A stretch of 20,517 nucleotides of DNA from an uncultured Candidatus Saccharibacteria bacterium (GTDB lineage Bacteria; Patescibacteriota; Saccharimonadia; Saccharimonadales; Saccharimonadaceae): assembly GCA_937981355.1 (NCBI GenBank), contig CALJPD010000006.1, forward strand, positions 1 to 20,517. The letters run 5' to 3'. Positions 13,346 to 19,400 of this stretch are shown piece after piece. The notes under the pieces are model-generated. The model was given only the letters and a program-made list of their open reading frames with translations, made no database searches and had not been told where the DNA came from. How positions within the stretch are numbered: position 1 is the first letter of the stretch; each line of letters starts with the position of its first letter. The position numbers were made by a program, and so were the translations under genes.

Positions 13346-13351
13346 ATGTTT

Positions 13352-13939
13352 ATGAAGCAAATTGTACATATTCATGGTGGATCACCTTTTGATTCCTACG
13401 AGCGCTATCTCTCCGCGTTGCGCACTAACCCGCTTACTTATGAAAGTCTTTTTCGTAAAACAAAATGGCGCGATTGGCTCGCCGTAACAATGACAGATTT
13501 TGACGTACTCTTACCTACCATGCCCAACAAGCAAAACGCGCGGTATTCCGAATGGAAAATCTACTTCGAAAAGATAGTGCCGCTGCTTAGTAACGATGTG
13601 CAGCTCATTGGCAGTAGCCTTGGGGGAATATTCTTGGCAAAGTATTTACACGAGAATCCTCTTAGCACACCAGTCACTCGACTCATCTTAATTGCTGCTC
13701 CATATGATGATGCAACTCACGAAGACTTGGGCGATTTTATATTACCAAGCGCCACTGGGCTCGAGAAATCCGCCAAAGAAATTCACCTATTCCACAGTAA
13801 AGACGATGCCGTCGTACCGTTTACTGAGCTAGCAAAGTTTCAGTCTGATCTACCAAGCGCAAAAAGTCATATATTCGTTGACCGAGGTCATTTCCAACAG
13901 CCAACCTTCCCTGAGCTGCGCGATCTACTGATGTCATAA
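13352..13939 (+). CDS. Alpha/beta hydrolase, RBBP9/YdeN-like
   Basis: The 195-residue product is a small serine hydrolase of the alpha/beta fold. It begins with strand and oxyanion region IVHIHGG (4-10), has the nucleophile elbow LIGSSLGG (85-92, Ser89), strand LILIAAPYDD (111-120), the acid loop HSKDDAVVP (148-156, Asp151 or Asp152) and the C-terminal DRGHF (177-181, His180). Size and motif spacing fit the RBBP9/YdeN group, whose physiological substrates are largely unknown. The frame is open far upstream (to 12863) through the tRNA and lemA, so I start at 13352, 6 nt after TATACT, implying a leaderless mRNA. A shorter alternative is the ATG at 13346, two codons upstream. Two inserts in IleS belong to the same broad group. 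Confidence 0.85.
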   Translation: MKQIVHIHGGSPFDSYERYLSALRTNPLTYESLFRKTKWRDWLAVTMTDFDVLLPTMPNKQNARYSEWKIYFEKIVPLLSNDVQLIGSSLGGIFLAKYLHENPLSTPVTRLILIAAPYDDATHEDLGDFILPSATGLEKSAKEIHLFHSKDDAVVPFTELAKFQSDLPSAKSHIFVDRGHFQQPTFPELRDLLMS

Positions 13940-13955
13940 CCTATTTTTACGAATC

Positions 13956-14410
13956 ATGAAACCATGCTCAAAATGTGGCGAACATAAACCAAAAAGCGAC
14001 TTTTTCGTGAGGAACACTGCGACAGGTACGCGCCATACCCTAATAGCAAACAGTGCTACAAAGCTCAGCGCCGCACGACCCATGCCCAGCATTATCGCAA
14101 GAACCAAGCAGCCTACCAACAGCGTGCCAAGCAGCGCCGCGAGCGACTACGCGTCGAATTTCGCCACAATATGCTTGCTTATTTGCGTGATAAATCGTGC
14201 GCAATCTGTGGCGAGCATGATATTCGTGTACTAGAGTTTGACCATATCGACCCAAAGTCGAAACGCTTTAGCATCTCGCAAGCAGTTCGGTTAGGTTACT
14301 CGTGGCCCGACATTGTCACCGAAATGAAAAAATGCCGCATCCTCTGTGCGAATTGCCACAAGCGACACACCGCACAGCAAATGGGCTGGTATAAAGCATT
14401 CCAAAAATAA
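13956..14410 (+). pseudogene. HNH endonuclease, split by a frameshift
   Basis: Two overlapping frames together give one HNH protein of about 150 residues. The first, from ATG 13956, supplies CSKCGEHKPKSDFF, an N-terminal zinc-binding knuckle. Near 14020-14040 the sense continues in another frame (RYAPYPNSKQCYKAQRR), whose frame then runs through HNMLAYLRDKSCAICGEHD, VLEFDHIDPKSKRF and RILCANCHKRHT to the stop at 14410. The zinc-binding CxxC pairs and the FDHID metal site define the HNH class. The discrepancy equals one missing base. It may be a real inactivating mutation, a sequencing error or, less likely, programmed frameshifting. An ATG at 14171 could still express the C-terminal HNH core (79 residues). 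It lies 16 nt after the hydrolase, probably co-transcribed. No recognisable mobile element surrounds it. Confidence 0.75.
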
Positions 14411-14417
14411 TACCACA

Positions 14418-14491
14418 TGGAGGCACCGAGCGGACTCGAACCGCTGTACGAGCTTTTGCAGAGCTCTGCCTAACCTCTCGGCCACGGCGCC
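14418..14491 (-). tRNA. tRNA-Cys, anticodon GCA
   Basis: The minus strand gives a 74-nt tRNA with an encoded CCA. Acceptor stem GGCGCCG pairs with CGGTGCC (one G-U). The anticodon stem GAGCT/AGCTC encloses CTGCAAA, so the anticodon is GCA. The T arm contains GGTTCGAGTCC. The discriminator is U, the identity base of tRNA-Cys. Confidence 0.95.
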
Positions 14492-14499
14492 ACACCCCT

Positions 14500-14508
14500 A
14501 TTATACCA
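14500..14508 (-). promoter_or_regulatory. Extended -10 promoter of tRNA-Cys
   Basis: TGGTATAAT on the minus strand matches TGnTATAAT. It ends 8 nt before the mature 5' end of tRNA-Cys, leaving almost no precursor leader. It lies just past the ABC transporter stop codon. Confidence 0.6.
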
Positions 14509-14510
14509 AA

Positions 14511-16313
14511 CTATATCTGTTCTTTGAACATCTCGTAGAATGCACCACGCTGCGCCATCAATGCGGTGGCAGTGCCATGCTCAACAATGCGGCCGTGGGC
14601 AATAACGTAGATAGCATCCGCCTTCTTAACAGTGCTATAGCGGTGGCTGATGGTGATGATGGTCTTGCCCTGCTGGGCAAAGAGGTGGCGAAAGATGCGC
14701 GCTTCGGCAGCAGCGTCGATGGCACTGGTGGGCTCGTCAAGGATGATGATGGGCGCATTGCGATACAAGTTGCGCGCCAAGGCCAGGCGCTGCCACTGCC
14801 CACCAGATAGATCGACCCCTGTTTCGTGGTCATCTGCCTCCATCCATTTGCTAATGTAGCTGTTCCCACCCTGAGGGAGCTTACGGACAAAATCGGCTGC
14901 CTCGGCCTGGCGCAGTGCAGCATCGCGGCGCGCTGCATCCACTGGCTGCGAGACATCGCCATACCAGACATTCTCGTGCGCCGTGGCGAAGTCGTAGCGG
15001 ATGAATTCCTGCCCCAGCACGGCCAATTGCCGGTGCCAGGCCGCTGAGCTGATATGGCGGAGATCGTGCCCGTCAATGGTAATGCTGCCTTTGCTGGGCT
15101 GATACAGACCGGTGAGCAGCTTAACGAGCGTGCTCTTGCCAGCGCCATTTTCGCCCACAATGGCAATATGCTGACCACGGCGAATCGTGAGAGAAATATC
15201 ACGCAGCACCGCCGTTTGCATGCCTGGATAGCAAAACGACACCCGCTGCACCGCAATCGCATCGCGCAGCGTTACCTCATCAATGGTGGCTGCCTGGCTC
15301 ATGGTAGGCAGCGCCATAAACTGCTGGTAGTCTGCCATAGTGGCGAGGTCTTCATCAATCATATTATATGTACTGATGATGCTGTCCATCCCACTCATCA
15401 CTCGCCCTACCATTTGCTGCACGAGCACAAATTGCCCAATCGGCTGGCGGTGTGCCACGATCTCCAGCACCACCCAGACAAGCGCCACTACCTCCGCTGC
15501 CGCCTGGATAATCTCTCCGCCCAGGCGCTGCCCCACAAAGCGGCGCTCGTAGCCAAGCACCCGCAGCCGATCTTTATCCCGCAGTGCTGCTCGCTCACCA
15601 AGTAGATGGTGGATCACTCCATAGAGGCGTAGCTCGGCAATGAAGTTCGGCCGGCCAAGGATGTGCTCGATCCACGCCATGCGCCGTCGCGTCGCCACCT
15701 GCTCACGCCAGTGACCAGCCTGCAAACGCGACAGCCGCACCTGCACCACACTACTTGGCACAAGCGCCACGAGTACAAGCAACCCCAGCCACCAGCTCAC
15801 CATCACCATCATCCACAGGCTTGTTGCCAGCGACACCAGCGCCGTCAGCATTCGCACCAGTTGGGTAAAGAGGTACGAAAATGACTGGACGAAGCGCTGC
15901 GCTTTATCAAACATATCAATGGTCGCAGGGTCATCATAGCGCCAAAAATCCAGCGCATGGAGGCGAGCATACATGTGGTCGCTCATGGCCGCCTCGATGC
16001 GATAGCGCGACACTTGGTCATAATACCCTTGCACCACCGACCACACACTCGCCACAACGCCCAGTACCACAGTCACCACTACATAGGTGAGGAGCTGCGG
16101 CTGACCACCCGTCGCATATGCCTCGGCCAAAGCCGTTGTCGCAAGAGCCGCGTAGTATGCCGTGGCCAGTGGCAGCACCGCCGACAGCACTGCTCCCACC
16201 GCTTGGACGGCGATTGTCAGCGGTGCCTCCCGCCAAATAATCCGCACCACTAGCCACAGCCCCGCCAGACGTTGGCGTAGTGAGGGGGTAGGTGTGGTAG
16301 GTGGTTTGGTCAT
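14511..16313 (-). CDS. ABC exporter, fused membrane and ATPase domains
   Basis: The product (600 residues from the ATG at 16313; a TTG three codons upstream is also open) is a half-size type IV ABC exporter that would work as a dimer in the cytoplasmic membrane. The transmembrane domain covers about 20-330 with hydrophobic helices near 38-60, 78-98, 150-190 and 272-300. The ATPase domain has (numbered from the TTG) Walker A GENGAGKST (390-398), Q-loop at GQEF (437-440), signature LSGGQWQRLALARN (505-518), Walker B IIILDEPTSAID (525-536) and H-loop H560, so it should be active. The cargo (lipid, peptide or drug) is not readable from the sequence. No good ribosome-binding site is visible. It stands alone between tRNA-Cys and ileS. 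Confidence 0.93.
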   Translation of the reverse strand: MTKPPTTPTPSLRQRLAGLWLVVRIIWREAPLTIAVQAVGAVLSAVLPLATAYYAALATTALAEAYATGGQPQLLTYVVVTVVLGVVASVWSVVQGYYDQVSRYRIEAAMSDHMYARLHALDFWRYDDPATIDMFDKAQRFVQSFSYLFTQLVRMLTALVSLATSLWMMVMVSWWLGLLVLVALVPSSVVQVRLSRLQAGHWREQVATRRRMAWIEHILGRPNFIAELRLYGVIHHLLGERAALRDKDRLRVLGYERRFVGQRLGGEIIQAAAEVVALVWVVLEIVAHRQPIGQFVLVQQMVGRVMSGMDSIISTYNMIDEDLATMADYQQFMALPTMSQAATIDEVTLRDAIAVQRVSFCYPGMQTAVLRDISLTIRRGQHIAIVGENGAGKSTLVKLLTGLYQPSKGSITIDGHDLRHISSAAWHRQLAVLGQEFIRYDFATAHENVWYGDVSQPVDAARRDAALRQAEAADFVRKLPQGGNSYISKWMEADDHETGVDLSGGQWQRLALARNLYRNAPIIILDEPTSAIDAAAEARIFRHLFAQQGKTIITISHRYSTVKKADAIYVIAHGRIVEHGTATALMAQRGAFYEMFKEQI

Positions 16314-16412
16314 GATCGTCAATTATTGCGTCGGCTTATAGCCTTATTGCAGCGATTGTCGCTCTGTACTTTTTTAATCTTTTGGAGAAAAATAACAGGG
16401 GCAAGAGCCACC

Positions 16413-16455
16413 AAGCTCGAGTGGCATCTCACTACTACATACGCCACTCGAGCTT
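16413..16455. repeat. 13-bp perfect inverted repeat with 17-nt loop, downstream of ileS
   Basis: AAGCTCGAGTGGC (16413-16425) and GCCACTCGAGCTT (16443-16455) are exact reverse complements. The element begins 21 nt past the ileS stop codon on the minus strand, so it probably protects or ends that transcript, although no T-tract follows. Its geometry matches the hairpin at 1494-1538. The rest of the gap to 16313 should contain the ABC exporter promoter; TATAAG at 16340-16335 is a weak candidate. Confidence 0.7.
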
Positions 16456-16476
16456 AGTATATTGTTCCTTGTAGTC

Positions 16477-19400
16477 CTATGCTTTGGCAAGGCTAATCTG
16501 CAGCTCAGCGCCATCTACCATAGCCGTCGTTTGGTAGAGTACATCGTCTGGCTGCTTCATTGTCGCTAGCGTCTCGCTGGCGATGGTGTCGGCATGCTCA
16601 GCCAGAGCTTGGCCCAGCTGCGCGGCTGCGTCACTAGCTGGTTGCGCCTGGTTTGATGCCGCCGACTGGCTGGCGCTGGTGGGCTCAGCCCCGACCGCGA
16701 GGTGCAGCACAATCCGATCATCCACCTGCAGCCCAGCCTTCTTGCGCGCGCTCTGGACGTAGCGAATGACTTCACGCATCAAGCCTTCGCGCTTGAGTTC
16801 GGGTGTCACGTGCTTGCTAATTTCGATCCAATTCTCTGGCTTGATCACGCCCTCGGTCACGTCATAATCCGCCAGGTGTTCGTCTAGATTCTCAATCCAG
16901 CGAATTTCCTTAACATTGAGCTCCTCGGCCATGATCTGCTCGTAGTACTCAGCCAATTTCGCACCCGCATATGCCGCACATTGCAGCGGCTGGCGCACCT
17001 TGATCGATGCTTGGTGCTCATCCTTCTTCATGCGCAGGCTCAGGCCGTTGTTGATCAGCTCGCGCGTACGGGCCATATCAGCCAACACCTGCTCATTCAC
17101 CGCGCCAGCTGGCAGCCAATTCTTGAGGTGGATTGACTCATCATCACCCGTCAGATTATGGTACAACTCCTCGGCCAAGAACGGTGTAAACGGCGCCAAA
17201 ATGTAACTCAAACGTACCAGTACATAATGTAGTGTGCGGTACGCATCGTTCTTATCGCCGTCATCTTCTGACTTCCAGAAGCGGCGACGGCTGCGGCGCA
17301 CATACCAGTTGGACGCATCGTCCAGGAATGGCAAAATCGGGCTCAGTGCATCAGGGATATTATAGGCATCCATCTGCTTCTCAACCTCCGCCACCAGCTC
17401 GTGCAAACGACTGATAATCCAGATATCGAGCGGGTTGGTCACGGCACCAATCGTCGCTTCATCTTCCGAAACATCTGCACGCGCCCGAGAATTGAGGTTA
17501 TCAACATCAGGCAGATACGAGGACTGTTTGAGCGCAGCGAGTTCCGCAGTATCACCTGTGGTTGATGAGCGAGATTCCCGGTGCACGGAAGCCGTTTCGG
17601 TGGATGATAGGGACGTATAAACCGGCTTGCCACTGAGCGGGTCAATCAGCGTGCCGTCAAACTCCCAGCCATCAACTTCCGCATACATGGTGAAGAAATC
17701 ATACATATTCCAGATCATACTCAGCTTGCGCGCCACATCGCCCACATCCTTATCGTGCAGGGCAAAGTCCTCGCCATTGAGCAGCGGGCTGCTCAGTAGC
17801 AAGAAACGCAAGCTGTCGGCACTGAACTTATCCATCAGCTCGTTCGGGTCGGTAAAGTTACCGAGCGATTTACTCATCTTGCGGCCGTCATTGCCCGCCA
17901 CCACACCAGTGGTGATGACGTTGCTGTAGGCGTTCTTGTGCTGCGCACCGGCCTGGCCGAAAGCACCAATTTCCGCTAAAGCGGCGTTGACGGCATGTAC
18001 GTAGTAGAACCACGCCCGCACCTGGCCGATGTACTCAACGATGAAGTCCGCTGGGTAATTCTGCTCAAATTTAGCTTGGTTTTCAAACGGATAGTGCAAC
18101 TGCGCAAACGGCATGCTGCCGCTCTCGAACCAGCAATCGAGCACCTTATCGATGCGGGTAAAGGTCTCGCCATCAATCGTAAAGGTGATATTATCCACCC
18201 ACGGGCGGTGATAATCATCCAACTCCACGCCGCTCAGCTCCTTGAGCTCCGCGTACGAGCCGACCACCTTGACGGTGCCGCGGTCACCCTTCCACACCGG
18301 CATGGCCGTCGCCCAGAAACGATCACGGCTCAGATTCCAGTCTGGCGCCTGCTCGATATTTTTGGCAAAACGGCCGTGCTTCAGGTGGCTCGGGAACCAA
18401 TTGATATGCTCGTTCTGCTCCAGCATCAGCGGCTTTTGCCCCTGGATGTCAAAGAACCAACTCGGAATAGCCCGGTACATGATGCGCTGCTTAGAGCGCG
18501 GGTTAAACGGATATTCGTGACGAATGTACTCAATCTTCCACACCGCGCCCTTTTCCTTCAGGTCTTTGGCGATGAATTTGTTATTGTCCCACACCTCCAG
18601 ACCTTTGTAATTGCTATCGGTGTAGTAGCCGTTATCATCGATGACGTGGAAGGCGCTGATGCCGTGGCGCTTGGCCAGCTCAAAGTCGTCCTCACCATAA
18701 GCCGGCGCGATGTGCACGATGCCCGTACCCGACTCGTGCGAGACAAAATCCGCTGCGTAGATAGTGTGAATCTTGTCACTGTCTGGCCAGGTCGAGCCCG
18801 TATCAAGCGGCTGGTATGTTTTACCCACCAATTCGCTACCGGGGAATTTCCGCAATACTTCGTAATCAAGTGGCTGATGCTTGTCGTCCTGCAGGGTGCG
18901 CTCCAGGGCTTCCTCGGCGATGATGAACTTTTCACTTAGCGGCAGTGTAATCTCTGGTGCCAAACTCTTCTCCGCCGCAAAGAAGTGCCCCTTGCCGGGT
19001 TCATATTGCATCACTGCGTCAAGCTCTGTGCCAAGCTGTGCAAAACCCTGGTTAAGCACCTCAGCATCGTCCGAATAGACAATAGTTGGCCGCTGAGCGA
19101 TCTTCCGTCGCACCTGAGCAAGATCAACCGTAAGACCAACATAGCCCGATTCTTGCTTCCATTGCTCATCACTACTGTTTGACACACCACACGCTGGCGC
19201 AATCATCGTCAGCGATGCAACCGTCATATTAGCATCCTGCAAATATTTCAGGAATGTTGCTGCACCCAGCGAATGCGTCACCACATGCGCATGAGTAAAG
19301 TCATATTGCGCCAACTGCTCTACATTTTCTGCTAAGTCTGGGCTGTCAGGGTTGATATGGTCAATGATCGTTACTGTATACCCCTGTTGCTCAAGCTGCT

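Noticed and set aside
12863..13939. 358-codon reading of the hydrolase gene starting at 12863
   Set aside because: It would read through the antisense of lemA and tRNA-Leu. The hydrolase fold starts at the ATG at 13352, right after a -10 element.
13956..14410. Programmed ribosomal frameshift in the HNH gene
   Set aside because: No slippery heptamer or downstream pseudoknot is evident at the switch region; a mutation or base-calling error is simpler.
17995..18939. 314-codon open frame on the plus strand opposite ileS
   Set aside because: It lies entirely antisense to conserved IleS sequence, has no ribosome-binding site, and its translation is Arg/His/Leu-rich without domain character.
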